A stretch of DNA of 64,000 nucleotides from Microbacterium marinilacus (lineage in GTDB: Bacteria; Actinomycetota; Actinomycetes; Actinomycetales; Microbacteriaceae): positions 1 to 64,000 of the forward strand of contig NZ_JAIJZW010000010.1 of the NCBI RefSeq assembly GCF_019753765.1, written 5' to 3'. Under the pieces are notes generated by a model, which searched no databases, was not told the DNA's origin, and was given only the letters and a program-made list of their open reading frames with translations. A program made the position numbers and the translations under genes. Of the stretch, positions 11,014 through 19,863 are shown one piece after another. The first letter of the stretch is position 1; each line of letters begins with the position of its first letter.

Positions 11014-11061
11014 TCTCATGCCGTCTTGCCCGATGTCGTCCTGTCTCATGCCGTCTCGCCC
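11014..11061. repeat. 18-bp direct repeat, 30-bp period, upstream of hyuA
   Basis: TCTCATGCCGTCTTGCCC (11014-11031) recurs at 11044-11061 with one mismatch, in the 99-bp gap between hyuA and the flavoenzyme gene. It could be a small duplication or a protein-binding tandem. Nothing else is visible in the gap. Confidence 0.5.
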
Positions 11062-11095
11062 CGCCCGTCCGTCGTGGGGAGCCGCCCGGGCACCC

Positions 11096-12238
11096 TCACG
11101 GGCCGACCACCGCCGCGGCGGGTGCCTCCTCCAGGCCGCGGACGACGCCCCTCAGCGTCAGCGCGGGCTCGACATCGAGCAGCCGGTCGACGACGTGTTC
11201 GGCGAGGGCGGGCGCCAGCTTGAACGCCTGACCCGATCCCCCGGCGAGGAGCCATGTGTCCCGGATGCCCGCGACCCGTCCCAGCAGCACGCGATAGTCG
11301 GGCGTGTAGCTCTCGACGTACGCAGCCGTGCGACGGCGGGCGCCCAGGCCGGCGATCGTGTCGTGCAGTCTGGCCTCGAGCACGTCGATGTCGGGCGGCA
11401 CGGCCGCGTCCCGCGCGCCCGCATCGGTGACGCGCGGCTTCGGCTGGTGGAAGTTGACCTTGATCCCCGCCTGGTCCACTCGGGGGAAGAACGAATATCG
11501 GGCGGCGCCCGAGCGGCGCAGCCCCACGGGGAAGCGCGCGGGCCCGTACGCCTCTTCGTCGGCGTCGTACCAGTGCAGCAGTGCCCGACGCAGCTCGACG
11601 GCCCGATCGAACGCCGGCACGAAACGGCCCGACCATGCCCCCGCGGCCACGACGACGGTACGTGCCCTCACCCGCCGGCCGGCGGCGGTGACGACCTCGC
11701 TGCCGTTCGAGGACGGCTCGACCCGCGCCGCCTCCGTGCCGTAGTGCAGAGAGGCGCCCGCCGCGCGGGCCTGCTCCGCCACTGCGGCGGTGACCGCGGG
11801 CGGCACGAGCAGCGCTCCCGCCGGGTCGTACAGCGCGAGATCGCCCGGCAGGAGCCTGTGCTGGGGCCAGCGCTCGGCGAGCAGTCCTGCGTCCTCGATC
11901 AGCTCGTGGGCGATGCCGTGGTCGGCGACGGCCTCCAGCGCCTTGCGGATCTCGGGGTCGTCCGGCGCGCCGATCAGCAGCGCGCCGGTGTCGTGCCGTG
12001 TGCCGGGAGCGGTCTCCGCCAGCGCGTCCCAGGCGGCCATCGACCTTCTCAGCGCGGGCACGTAGTCGCCCCCGAACGTGTACGCGAGACGGAAGATGCG
12101 GGTGCGCCCTCCGGTCGCCGCGTGCTCGTGGTCGCCGTTCCCGGAGTCGATCGCGACGACGTCGAGGCCACGACGCGCGGCCTCGGCGGCGACATGCACC
12201 CCGAGGGCGCCCAGGCCGATGACGGCGAGATCGTGCAT
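11096..12238 (-). CDS. Sarcosine-oxidase/DadA-like FAD-dependent oxidoreductase
   Basis: Flavoenzyme of the monomeric sarcosine oxidase / N-methyltryptophan oxidase family, expected to oxidise a secondary or N-methyl amine. The 380-residue product starts with a dinucleotide-binding fold (AVIGLGALGVHVAAEAARRG, residues 5-24), continues GRTRIFRLAY, and ends with a FAD-contacting GGSGQAFKLAPALAEH. In MSOX-type enzymes a Cys in the motif C-x-Y-T binds FAD covalently; here the matching stretch reads YVESYTPDYR, so Glu replaces Cys and FAD is probably non-covalent. It is divergent from the RpiR regulator and the first gene of the run leading to hyuAB-tctCBA. Confidence 0.87.
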   Translation of the reverse strand: MHDLAVIGLGALGVHVAAEAARRGLDVVAIDSGNGDHEHAATGGRTRIFRLAYTFGGDYVPALRRSMAAWDALAETAPGTRHDTGALLIGAPDDPEIRKALEAVADHGIAHELIEDAGLLAERWPQHRLLPGDLALYDPAGALLVPPAVTAAVAEQARAAGASLHYGTEAARVEPSSNGSEVVTAAGRRVRARTVVVAAGAWSGRFVPAFDRAVELRRALLHWYDADEEAYGPARFPVGLRRSGAARYSFFPRVDQAGIKVNFHQPKPRVTDAGARDAAVPPDIDVLEARLHDTIAGLGARRRTAAYVESYTPDYRVLLGRVAGIRDTWLLAGGSGQAFKLAPALAEHVVDRLLDVEPALTLRGVVRGLEEAPAAAVVGP

Positions 12239-12285
12239 TGCAGCTCCTAGCTTGTCGACGACGGCGGCGACGCTGTGTCGTGTTT

Positions 12286-12311
12286 ACTACACACGAGTGA
12301 ACTTGTGTAGT
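12286..12311. promoter_or_regulatory. Perfect inverted repeat, likely RpiR operator
   Basis: ACTACACA (12286-12293) and TGTGTAGT (12304-12311) form perfect 8-bp arms around a 10-base spacer, in the 175-bp gap between two divergent genes. The position suits an operator through which the adjacent RpiR-family protein controls both directions. The repeat is seen directly; the regulator assignment is inferred. Confidence 0.65.
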
Positions 12312-12413
12312 GTTTCGATCAGATTCCGGGGATGCAACGTCTCCGTGAAGCGGCGCGGCCGGCGACGGCGCGCGCCTAGCATGGCTGCGAGCGCAGCGAA
12401 CGGAGGACGGCGC

Positions 12414-13334
12414 ATGGACCAGCCGGCGGAGGGCGACACCCTCTACGCGCGCGCCATCCACATCGGCCCCACCCTCCGGGGAACGCTCGCGGACATCGCG
12501 GCCTACTTCGCGCTGCACCCCGACCGCGTCGCCGCGGCATCGGCGATGGAGATCGCGCGAGCGCTGGGCACCAGCGATGCCAGCGTCATCCGTGCCACCC
12601 GGGCGCTCGGATACCGCAGCATGAAGGAGGTGCGGCAGGCCGCCCTGGACACGATCGCGAAGCGCTCCGACCCCAGCGCGGTGCTGCAGCGTCGCATGCG
12701 CGCCACGACCGACGGCAGCCATCTGCGCACGGTCGTCGACGACACCGCTCGCGCCGTCGAGCAGTTCCGCGAGTCGCTGGCCGACGTCGACTGGGACGCT
12801 GTCGTCGACGACGTCGCCGGGGCGGAGCGCGTCTTCTGCTACGGCCTCGCGCCGACGGGCTACATCGCCGACTATCTCGCCTTCTTCCTCGCCCGCACGG
12901 GCGTCGACGCCCGCTCCTCCAAGGTCACCGGCGTCCTGCTCGCCGACGAGCTCGCGCTGCTGCGCCCCGGTGACGCCCTCATCGTGTTCGCGCCGATCCG
13001 CCAGTTCGACGAGGTCGCGGCGGCATGTCGGCGCGGGCGTCAGGTCGGCATCCCCGTCATCCTCATCACCGAGGCCATCGGCATGCCCATCCGCGGCGAG
13101 GTCGACCATGTGATCACGACCGCACCGACTTCTCTGTCGGCGGCGAGCGACGCGAGCATCCCCCTCATCGTCGCCCAGGCGCTGGTCAACGCGGTGGCCG
13201 CCCGGCACCCTGACCGCGCACTGGAGCGGATGCGGCGGCTCAATGAGCTGCGTGCCGAGGTGTCCAGCCAGGACGTGGAGCTGACAGCGGAGCGACTCGG
13301 CTTCCCTCCGTTCGACGGACAGGAGTCCCCGTGA
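12414..13334 (+). CDS. RpiR-family transcriptional regulator (HTH plus SIS domain)
   Basis: A 306-residue regulator. The N-terminal helix-turn-helix spans roughly residues 25-75 (SAMEIARALGTSDASVIRAT then ALGYRSMKEVRQ, the classic RpiR pattern). A SIS sugar-phosphate-type sensing domain follows (VFCYGLAPTGYIADYLAFFL ... GDALIVFAPIRQFDEV). The ATG was chosen because GGAGGA lies 7 bases upstream; the long upstream frame is not supported. The next gene starts inside its stop (GTGA). It probably senses a metabolite of the island and represses or activates the divergent flavoenzyme-hyu-tct genes through the palindrome upstream. Confidence 0.9.
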   Translation: MDQPAEGDTLYARAIHIGPTLRGTLADIAAYFALHPDRVAAASAMEIARALGTSDASVIRATRALGYRSMKEVRQAALDTIAKRSDPSAVLQRRMRATTDGSHLRTVVDDTARAVEQFRESLADVDWDAVVDDVAGAERVFCYGLAPTGYIADYLAFFLARTGVDARSSKVTGVLLADELALLRPGDALIVFAPIRQFDEVAAACRRGRQVGIPVILITEAIGMPIRGEVDHVITTAPTSLSAASDASIPLIVAQALVNAVAARHPDRALERMRRLNELRAEVSSQDVELTAERLGFPPFDGQESP

Positions 13335-14485
13335 CCGGCGGCCACCCGCGCGTGATCGTCGTCGGCACCGGGATCATCGGGCTCTCCCTCGCCCATTCCC
13401 TCGTCCGCCGAGGCGCCCGTGTCACGCTCATCGACGCCGCCGGCACGACGTCCGGCACCACGGCCACCAGCTACGCCTGGATCAACAGCCACAAGAAGGA
13501 ACCCCTCGGGTACCACCGGCTGAACGTCGAGGGCGTCGCCGCCTGGCGGGAGGTCGCCAGGACGGATCCCGCGGCGGTCACGTTCGCGGGGCACGTCGAG
13601 ATCGCGGCGGCGGAAGCGCATCGCGCCGGCCTGCGAGCCCGCGTCGAGCGTCTGCAGCAGCGCGGGTACGGGGCCGCGTGGATCACGCCTGCCGAGGCCC
13701 GGTCACGCACCGTCGTGGACGTGCCCGACGACTCCCTGGCGGCGGCATTCGACGGCGAGGGCCACGCGTACCCGCTGCGGCGGATCGAGACGCTCCGCCG
13801 TGCGCTCGACGCGAGCGGCAAGGCGGAGACGGCCACGGCGACCGTCACCTCCGTCACCGCGCTGGAAGACGGCGTCGAGGTGGGCACCGACGCGGGGACG
13901 TTCGAGGCGGATGCCGCGGCGATCTGCGCCGGCAACGGCAGCTCACAGCTCGTGGCGACCGCCGGAGGACGGCTGCCGCTCGTCCCGGCGGTGCAGGACG
14001 GCCCCGCCTTCGGCTACCTCGCCGACGCGCACGTCCCGGGGCACGGCGTGACCGGTCTGGTGACTACCGACCTCCTGAGCCTCCGTCCTCACGGCCCCGA
14101 CGACCTGCTGCTGCAGGCGCTCGACCTCGACCACGACGCACAGCCGGGGGTCGCCGCGCCTGCGGCCACCGTCCGCGAGTTCGCGCAGCGCCTCGGCGCG
14201 GTGCTTCCCAGCCGCGCCGGGCGCGTCGACGGAGTGCGCGTGGGCCACCGCGTCATCCCCGCCGACGGCGTGACCGCAGCGGGACCGGTCGTGGCCGGCT
14301 CACCCGTCTTCGCGGTCGTCACGCACAGCGGAGTGGTCCTCGCGCCCTGGCTCGCCGAGGTGATGGCGGACGAGATCCTCGGCGGCGACCCGCATCCGCT
14401 GCTGGACGGATTCCGCCCGGATCGCTTCCTCGCCGGTGCGCCCTCGGCGCCCCTCGCGGCGCCGAGGTCTCCCGGCGACCAGTAG
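13331..14485 (+). CDS. FAD-dependent oxidoreductase, DadA/DAO family
   Basis: A 384-residue amine or amino-acid oxidoreductase of the DAO superfamily. The N-terminus holds the FAD-binding motif IVVGTGIIGLSLAHSLVRRG. A SGTTATSYAWINSHKKEP stretch follows, typical of glycine/D-amino-acid oxidase-like proteins, and the C-terminal half has VGHRVIPADGVTAAGP. It starts with GTG four bases inside the RpiR gene, so the two are translationally coupled. With the divergent sarcosine-oxidase-like protein it gives the island two flavoenzymes. Substrate unknown. Confidence 0.85.
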   Translation: MTGGHPRVIVVGTGIIGLSLAHSLVRRGARVTLIDAAGTTSGTTATSYAWINSHKKEPLGYHRLNVEGVAAWREVARTDPAAVTFAGHVEIAAAEAHRAGLRARVERLQQRGYGAAWITPAEARSRTVVDVPDDSLAAAFDGEGHAYPLRRIETLRRALDASGKAETATATVTSVTALEDGVEVGTDAGTFEADAAAICAGNGSSQLVATAGGRLPLVPAVQDGPAFGYLADAHVPGHGVTGLVTTDLLSLRPHGPDDLLLQALDLDHDAQPGVAAPAATVREFAQRLGAVLPSRAGRVDGVRVGHRVIPADGVTAAGPVVAGSPVFAVVTHSGVVLAPWLAEVMADEILGGDPHPLLDGFRPDRFLAGAPSAPLAAPRSPGDQ

Positions 14486-14495
14486 CGCAGACGGC

Positions 14496-14533
14496 GTCAG
14501 GGCCGCGCGTCGACGTCAGGCCCGCGCGTCGAC
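14496..14533. repeat. 19-bp tandem duplication over a stop codon
   Basis: Two adjacent 19-bp units (14496-14514 and 14515-14533) differ at one base. The second unit contains the stop and last codons of the minus-strand DUF418 gene, and the first lies between the convergent genes. It looks like a slippage duplication. Confidence 0.6.
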
Positions 14534-15643
14534 CTTCGGCGGCGGTCCCACCGACGCGACCCGGCCGATCAGCCACTCGAGCGGCCCGCGGCCGACCAGC
14601 AGCGTCCACAGGGTGCATCCGGCGATCGTCGCGAGGGTCATGGGCCAGAAGGGCTCGAGAGCCCGGAACGATGCCAGAGGCGAGCCGTACGCGCCTGCGG
14701 GCGGCTGCAGGGCCGCCCAGACGACGAGCTGCACGGTGTATGCCGTGAGCGCCATGGCGCCGACGGCGCGCAGCGGCAGCACGACCCAGCGCAGGGGCGT
14801 GACGCACAGCAGCGCACAGAGACCGATCGTCGCGAGCGCCGTCCCGCCCGACCCGATCGCCTCGCCGATGCCGCTGGAGTGCGCCCCGCTCGACAGCACC
14901 ACGCCCCACAGCGAGTCGGCCTGCGACAGCTGCGCCCACTGTCCCACCACGCCGTAGCCGACGGCGGCCAGAGCCGCGCCGGCCGCGGCGAGCGCGCCGG
15001 CGACGGCCGGGCGGGAGAACGCGATGCGCCCGACCGCGATTCCCGCCACGACGAACGCCGCCCAGAGGAGGAACGGATAGTTCCAGCCGATCACCTGGGC
15101 GATGCCCTGCCCGAGCTCGTCGTCCCAGCCCGGCCACTCCCCGATCGCGTAGACCGCGAACGGCATCAGCACCGCGATCGTCGCGGCGATCGCGAACAGC
15201 CTCGACGGCGACAGCGCCAGCAGCGGCAGCGCCAGCAGGAACAGGATCGCGTAGGCGGGCAGGATCACCAGCACCGGAGTGCCCAGCAGCACCAGAGCGA
15301 TGCCGAGCACCCAGATGCAGGCCGCGCGCAGGGCGATCCGGATGCGCGCGTACGTCATCCGCTCGCCGGAGAACGGTCGCGTGCCTCCCGTCACCAGCGC
15401 GAGCGAGACGCCCGCGAGAGTGGCGAACAGGATCGACGAGCGTCCGTTGACGACATCGGTCCACGTCGCCGGATGGGACCAGTCGAACGCCGTCGTCTCC
15501 AGCAGGTGCGCCGCGAACATGCCGATCACGGCCAGCCCGCGGGCGAGGTCGACGCCCGCCTCGCGTCGCGGTCCGTCCAGCCGTGACAGGCCGGCGGACA
15601 CGCGGCGCGAGAGCGGGCCTCTCAGACCTGCCGCAGCAGCCAC
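14516..15643 (-). CDS. DUF418 / YeiB-like polytopic membrane protein
   Basis: A 375-residue integral membrane protein with about ten hydrophobic segments. The N-terminal motif VDLARGLAVIGMFAAHLLE and the C-terminal RGPLEWLIGRVASV are typical of the YeiB/DUF418 group, related to acyltransferase-type and heparan-alpha-glucosaminide N-acetyltransferase-like proteins. The reaction is unknown. The GTG at 15643 overlaps the end of argF by 22 bases and has AGAAGG 8 bases upstream; a GTG at 15601 would avoid the overlap. It may be expressed as the tail of the arg operon. Confidence 0.75.
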   Translation of the reverse strand: MAAAAGLRGPLSRRVSAGLSRLDGPRREAGVDLARGLAVIGMFAAHLLETTAFDWSHPATWTDVVNGRSSILFATLAGVSLALVTGGTRPFSGERMTYARIRIALRAACIWVLGIALVLLGTPVLVILPAYAILFLLALPLLALSPSRLFAIAATIAVLMPFAVYAIGEWPGWDDELGQGIAQVIGWNYPFLLWAAFVVAGIAVGRIAFSRPAVAGALAAAGAALAAVGYGVVGQWAQLSQADSLWGVVLSSGAHSSGIGEAIGSGGTALATIGLCALLCVTPLRWVVLPLRAVGAMALTAYTVQLVVWAALQPPAGAYGSPLASFRALEPFWPMTLATIAGCTLWTLLVGRGPLEWLIGRVASVGPPPKVDARA

Positions 15644-16545
15644 ACCAGCAGCGCCTTCTGCGCGTGCAGCCGGTTCTCCGCCTCGTCCCAGATGACGCTC
15701 TGCGGGCCGTCGATCACCTCGGCGTCGACCTCGTAGCCGCGGTCAGCCGGGAGGCAGTGGATGAAGAGCGCACCCGGATCCGCCAGCGACATGATCTCCT
15801 GCGTCACCTTGTAGGCGCCGAGATCGCGCAGGCGCGCGAGCTTCTCCTCCTCCTTGCCCATCGAGACCCACGTGTCCGTCACGACGACGTCGGCGCCGGC
15901 CGCGGACTCGAGCGGATCGGTGTACAGCGTCACGGAGCCGCCCGTCTGCGCCGCGATGCGGTCGGCATCGGCGATCACGTCCTCCCGCGGCGCGTACGGC
16001 TCGGGCGAGGCGACGCGCACGTGCATGCCGGCCGTGACGCCGGCCAGCACGTACGAGTGCGCCATGTTGCTGCGGCCGTCGCCGAAGAACGACAGCGTCA
16101 GTCCCTTCAGCTCGCCCTTGTGCTCGCGGATCGTGAGCAGGTCCGCCAGCAGCTGGCACGGGTGGAAGTCGTCGCTCAGGGCGTTGACGACCGGGACGCG
16201 GGTGCCCTCCGCCATCTCCTCCAGGCCCGCCTGCGCGTAGGTGCGCCACACGATCGCGGCGACCTGACGCTCGAGCACGCGCGCCGTGTCCGCCGGCGTC
16301 TCCTTGCCGCCCAGCTGGCTGCTGGCGGTCGAGATGATCAGCGGCGACCCGCCGAGGTCGGCGATGCCGACCGCGAACGAGACGCGCGTGCGCGTGGAGG
16401 ACTTGTCGAAGATGACGGCGACGGTCTGCGGGCCGGCGAGGCTCTTGTCCGCCCAGCGGTCCTTCTTGAGCTGTGCCGCGAGATCGAGGATCTCGGCCTG
16501 CTCGGCGGGCGTGATGTCGTCGTCGCGCAGGAAGTGGCGGGTCAT
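15622..16545 (-). CDS. argF: Ornithine carbamoyltransferase
   Basis: Converts ornithine and carbamoyl phosphate to citrulline in arginine biosynthesis. The 307-residue product starts MTRHFLRDDDITPAEQAEIL and contains the carbamoyl-phosphate motif SSTRTRVSF near residue 50, DDFHPCQLLADLLT in the middle, and the ornithine-binding HCLPADRGYEV near the C-terminus. Its ATG overlaps the argD stop by four bases (ATGA). It ends the argCJBDF run; argH, which often follows, is displaced by about 11.6 kb. Confidence 0.97.
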   Translation of the reverse strand: MTRHFLRDDDITPAEQAEILDLAAQLKKDRWADKSLAGPQTVAVIFDKSSTRTRVSFAVGIADLGGSPLIISTASSQLGGKETPADTARVLERQVAAIVWRTYAQAGLEEMAEGTRVPVVNALSDDFHPCQLLADLLTIREHKGELKGLTLSFFGDGRSNMAHSYVLAGVTAGMHVRVASPEPYAPREDVIADADRIAAQTGGSVTLYTDPLESAAGADVVVTDTWVSMGKEEEKLARLRDLGAYKVTQEIMSLADPGALFIHCLPADRGYEVDAEVIDGPQSVIWDEAENRLHAQKALLVWLLRQV

Positions 16546-17756
16546 GCGGAGGTCTCCTGGGTCGGGATGGGGGCGTGATGGGCGGACACGTCGGACAGCG
16601 CGGCGGCGAAGAGCTCGAGGAACTCCTCGACCTCGGCGTCGCCGATCGTGTAGGCGGGGGCGATGCGGATCGCGTCGTCCGTGGGGGCGTTGACGATGAG
16701 GCCGCGCGCCTGTGCGGCCTCGCGCACCTCGGCGGCGACGGGCGCCGTCAGAGGGATGCCGATCAGCAGACCGGCGCCGCGGGTGCCCCCGACCAGCGGC
16801 AGCGATGCGACGCCGGCGCGCAGCTGCGCGCTCCGCGCCGCGACGTTCGCGAGCAGGCCGCGATCCTGGATCTCCTGGATCACCGCGTTCGCGACCGCGC
16901 TCGCGAGCGGGTTGCCGCCGAACGTCGAATTGTGGGTACCGGGGTAGAACAGGTCGCTCGCCGCTCCGAACGTCACCATCGCCCCCAGGGGGAAGCCCGC
17001 GGCGATGCCCTTCGCGAGGGTGATCGCGTCCGGCAGGATGCCCTCCCGCTGGAAGGCGAACCACTCGCCCGTCCGGCCCATACCCGTCTGGACCTCGTCG
17101 AGGATCAGCAGCGCGTCGTTCGCGGTCGTGAGCTCGCGTGCGCGGCGCAGGTAGCCGTCCGGCAGGGGCAGCACTCCGGCCTCGCCCTGGATGGGCTCGA
17201 CGACGAGCGCGGAGATCCGCTCGCCCGACGCGAACAGCTGCTCGAGCGCCTCGATCGTCGGGGCGAGGTGCACGACGCCGGGCAGCAGCGGGCGGAACGG
17301 ATCCTGGTACGCGGCCTTCGGGGTGAGCGCGAGCGCCCCCGTCGAGCGGCCGTGGAAGGCGCCCTCCAGGCTGACGATCAGGCCGTCGCGGTCGTGGAGG
17401 CGGGCGAGCTTGATCGCGGTCTCGTTCGCCTCGGTGCCGGAGTTCGCGAGGAACACCCGCCCCTTCTCCCCCGTGCCGGCGAGCTGCTTGAGCCGCGCGG
17501 CGAGCTCGAGCTGCTGCGGCGTCGCGAAGTAGTTCGAGACGTGCGACAGCGTCGCCGCCTGGCGCGCGACCGTCTCGGCGAACACCGGGTGCGCGTGGCC
17601 CAGCGCGTTCACGGCGATCCCGCCGAGGAAGTCGAGGTAGCGGGTGCCGTCGGCGTCCCAGACGTGCGAGCCCTCGCCGCGCACCAGCAGCGCCAGCCGT
17701 CCGCCGAGGCTCATCAGGTCGCGAGACGCGACGTCCTGCCAGTCCTCGTTCGTCAT
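16542..17756 (-). CDS. argD: Acetylornithine aminotransferase
   Basis: PLP enzyme that transaminates N-acetylglutamate semialdehyde to N-acetylornithine. The 404-residue product shows DADGTRYLDFLGGIAVNALG at the N-terminus, NSGTEANETAIKLAR, the PLP-site segment LILDEVQTGMGRTG, and the Schiff-base lysine in ITLAKGIAAGFPLGA. The ATG at 17756 has GGAG 7 bases upstream. An alternative GTG at 17777 overlaps the argB stop (GTGA) and would add seven residues; both fit translational coupling. The argF start overlaps its stop. Confidence 0.96.
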   Translation of the reverse strand: MTNEDWQDVASRDLMSLGGRLALLVRGEGSHVWDADGTRYLDFLGGIAVNALGHAHPVFAETVARQAATLSHVSNYFATPQQLELAARLKQLAGTGEKGRVFLANSGTEANETAIKLARLHDRDGLIVSLEGAFHGRSTGALALTPKAAYQDPFRPLLPGVVHLAPTIEALEQLFASGERISALVVEPIQGEAGVLPLPDGYLRRARELTTANDALLILDEVQTGMGRTGEWFAFQREGILPDAITLAKGIAAGFPLGAMVTFGAASDLFYPGTHNSTFGGNPLASAVANAVIQEIQDRGLLANVAARSAQLRAGVASLPLVGGTRGAGLLIGIPLTAPVAAEVREAAQARGLIVNAPTDDAIRIAPAYTIGDAEVEEFLELFAAALSDVSAHHAPIPTQETSA

Positions 17757-17773
17757 GCCCGGCTCCGTCCCGC

Positions 17774-18709
17774 TCACTTCGACCCCCCGCTCGACTCGGT
17801 CGACGACGCGACCTGCGTTCCGATTCCCTTGCTCGTGAAGAGCTCCACCAGCACCGAGTGCTGCACGCGCCCGTCGATGATCGCCGCGGCGTCGACCCCC
17901 TCCTCGACGGCGTCGAGGCATGCCTGCATCTTCGGGATCATCCCCGACTCCAGGCGTGGCATCATCTCCCGCAGCTCCGACGCCGTCAGGTGTGAGACCA
18001 GCGAATCGCGGTGGGGCCAGTCGGCGTACAGACCGGCGACGTCCGTGAGGACGACGAGCTTGCGCGCCTTCAATGCGATCGCCAGGGCGGCGGCCGCCGC
18101 ATCGGCGTTCACGTTGAGCGACTGGCCCGGGTGGTCGAGGTCCGGCGCGATGCTCGAGACGACCGGGATGCGCCCGGCCTTGAGGTGGTCGAGCACGGCG
18201 GTCGGGTCGACGCGCACGACGTCGCCGACCCGGCCGAGGCTCTCCTCGACCCCGTCGATCACCACGCCGCGCTTGCGACCGCCGAACAGGCCCGCGTCCT
18301 CGCCGCTGAGCCCCGTGGCGAGCGGGCCGTATGAGTTGATCTTCGCGACGAGCTGGGGGTTGATGTGGCCCGTCAGCACCATGCGCACCACGCTGATCGC
18401 CTCGGTGCTCGTGACGCGATACCCGCCCTTGAACTCGCTCGGGATGGCGAGGCGGTCGAGCATGCTGGAGATCTGCGGTCCGCCGCCGTGCACCACGACG
18501 GGGCGCACGCCGACGTAGCGCAGGTAGGCGATGTCCTGCGCGAAGGCGTCCTGCAGCTCCTCGCTGATCATCGCGTTGCCGCCGTACTTCACCACGACGA
18601 TCTGGTCGCGGTACTTCTTCACCCAGGGCAGCGACTCGATGAGGGTCGCCGCCTTCGCGGCGGCCTCCTCGGGGCTGGTGTCCTGCAGGTCGACGGGATG
18701 ATCTGTCAT
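17774..18709 (-). CDS. argB: Acetylglutamate kinase
   Basis: Phosphorylates N-acetylglutamate, a control point of arginine synthesis. The 311-residue product has the amino-acid-kinase motifs [10 protein letters not shown] near residue 40 and [16 protein letters not shown] near residue 70, with [13 protein letters not shown] in the ATP-binding half. The N-terminal helix (about residues 10-35) resembles that of arginine-feedback-inhibited hexameric kinases, so inhibition by arginine is plausible. Its ATG overlaps the argJ stop by four bases. Confidence 0.97.
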   Translation of the reverse strand: MTDHPVDLQDTSPEEAAAKAATLIESLPWVKKYRDQIVVVKYGGNAMISEELQDAFAQDIAYLRYVGVRPVVVHGGGPQISSMLDRLAIPSEFKGGYRVTSTEAISVVRMVLTGHINPQLVAKINSYGPLATGLSGEDAGLFGGRKRGVVIDGVEESLGRVGDVVRVDPTAVLDHLKAGRIPVVSSIAPDLDHPGQSLNVNADAAAAALAIALKARKLVVLTDVAGLYADWPHRDSLVSHLTASELREMMPRLESGMIPKMQACLDAVEEGVDAAAIIDGRVQHSVLVELFTSKGIGTQVASSTESSGGSK

Positions 18710-19863
18710 GAGGAGTAGGCGCTGTTCTCGTGGACGTAGTCGTGGGTCAGGTCGTTGGTCAGGATCGTCGCCTCGGCGTCGCCCGTCCGCAGGTCGATCA
18801 GCACGTGCGTCGCGCGCGGCGTCAGGTCGACCTCCTCGCGCGGGCGATCGGGGCCGCCCTTCGTGCACACCCGCACGCCGTTCATCGATACGTCCACGTC
18901 GTACGGGTCGAACTCGGCATCGGTCGTGCCGATCGCCGCGAGCACGCGGCCCCAGTTCGCGTCGTTCCCGAAGATCGCGGCCTTGAAGAGATTGTTGCGG
19001 GCGACGGAGCGGCCGACCTCGACCGCGTCGTCCTCGCTCGCCGCGCCCCGCACCTCGATCGTGATCGCGTGGCTGGCGCCCTCGGCGTCGTCCTGCAGCT
19101 TCGCCGAGAGCTCGCGGCAGAGATCGACGAGCGCGTCGCGGAAGGCGGTCTCGTCGGGCACGACGCCGGACGCTCCGCTGGCCAGCAGCGTCACCTGGTC
19201 GTTCGTCGACATGCAGCCGTCCGAGTCGAGCCGGTCGAAGCTCACCCGCGTCGCGGCGCGCAGGTGCGCGTCCAGCTGCGCGGCGTCCAGCACGGCGTCG
19301 GTCGTGATCACGACGAGCATCGTGGCCAGCCCGGGCGCCAGCATGCCGGCGCCCTTGGCCATGCCGCCGATCGTCCAGCCGTCAGCCTGGCGGACGGCCG
19401 TCTTCGGCACGGTGTCGGTGGTCATGATCGCCGCCGCCGCGTCGTCCCCGCCGTCGGCCGACAGAGAGGCGACTCCCTGGGCGGTGCCGTCGAGCACCCG
19501 GGCGCGGAACTGCTCGTCGCCGGTGCCGATCAGGCCCGTCGAGCAGATCAGCACGTCGCCCGCGCTCACGCCGAGCAGCTCGGCGGCGCGCTCGGCCGTC
19601 TGGTGCGAGGTCTGGAAGCCGAACGAGCCGGTGAAGCAGTTGGCGCCGCCCGAGTTGAGGACGACAGCCTCCACCACGCCGTCCGAGACCGCCTGCTGCG
19701 ACCACAGGATCGGATTGGCCTTGGCGCGGTTGCTGGTGAACACCGCGGCGCCCGCCTTGAGCGGCCCGCGGTTCACCACCACGGCGACGTCCTTCGCGCC
19801 GGTCGACTTGAGCCCGGCGGCCGTGCCGGCCGCCTCGAACCCCTGGGCTGCCGTCACACTCAC
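18706..19863 (-). CDS. argJ: Bifunctional glutamate N-acetyltransferase / amino-acid acetyltransferase
   Basis: Transfers the acetyl group from N-acetylornithine to glutamate, recycling it. The 385-residue product has [20 protein letters not shown] near the N-terminus, [10 protein letters not shown], and the self-cleavage region [11 protein letters not shown], where the Thr becomes the N-terminal nucleophile of the beta chain. Whether it can also use acetyl-CoA cannot be read from sequence. It starts with GTG inside the argC stop (GTGA), and its own stop overlaps the argB ATG. Confidence 0.96.
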   Translation of the reverse strand: MSVTAAQGFEAAGTAAGLKSTGAKDVAVVVNRGPLKAGAAVFTSNRAKANPILWSQQAVSDGVVEAVVLNSGGANCFTGSFGFQTSHQTAERAAELLGVSAGDVLICSTGLIGTGDEQFRARVLDGTAQGVASLSADGGDDAAAAIMTTDTVPKTAVRQADGWTIGGMAKGAGMLAPGLATMLVVITTDAVLDAAQLDAHLRAATRVSFDRLDSDGCMSTNDQVTLLASGASGVVPDETAFRDALVDLCRELSAKLQDDAEGASHAITIEVRGAASEDDAVEVGRSVARNNLFKAAIFGNDANWGRVLAAIGTTDAEFDPYDVDVSMNGVRVCTKGGPDRPREEVDLTPRATHVLIDLRTGDAEATILTNDLTHDYVHENSAYSS

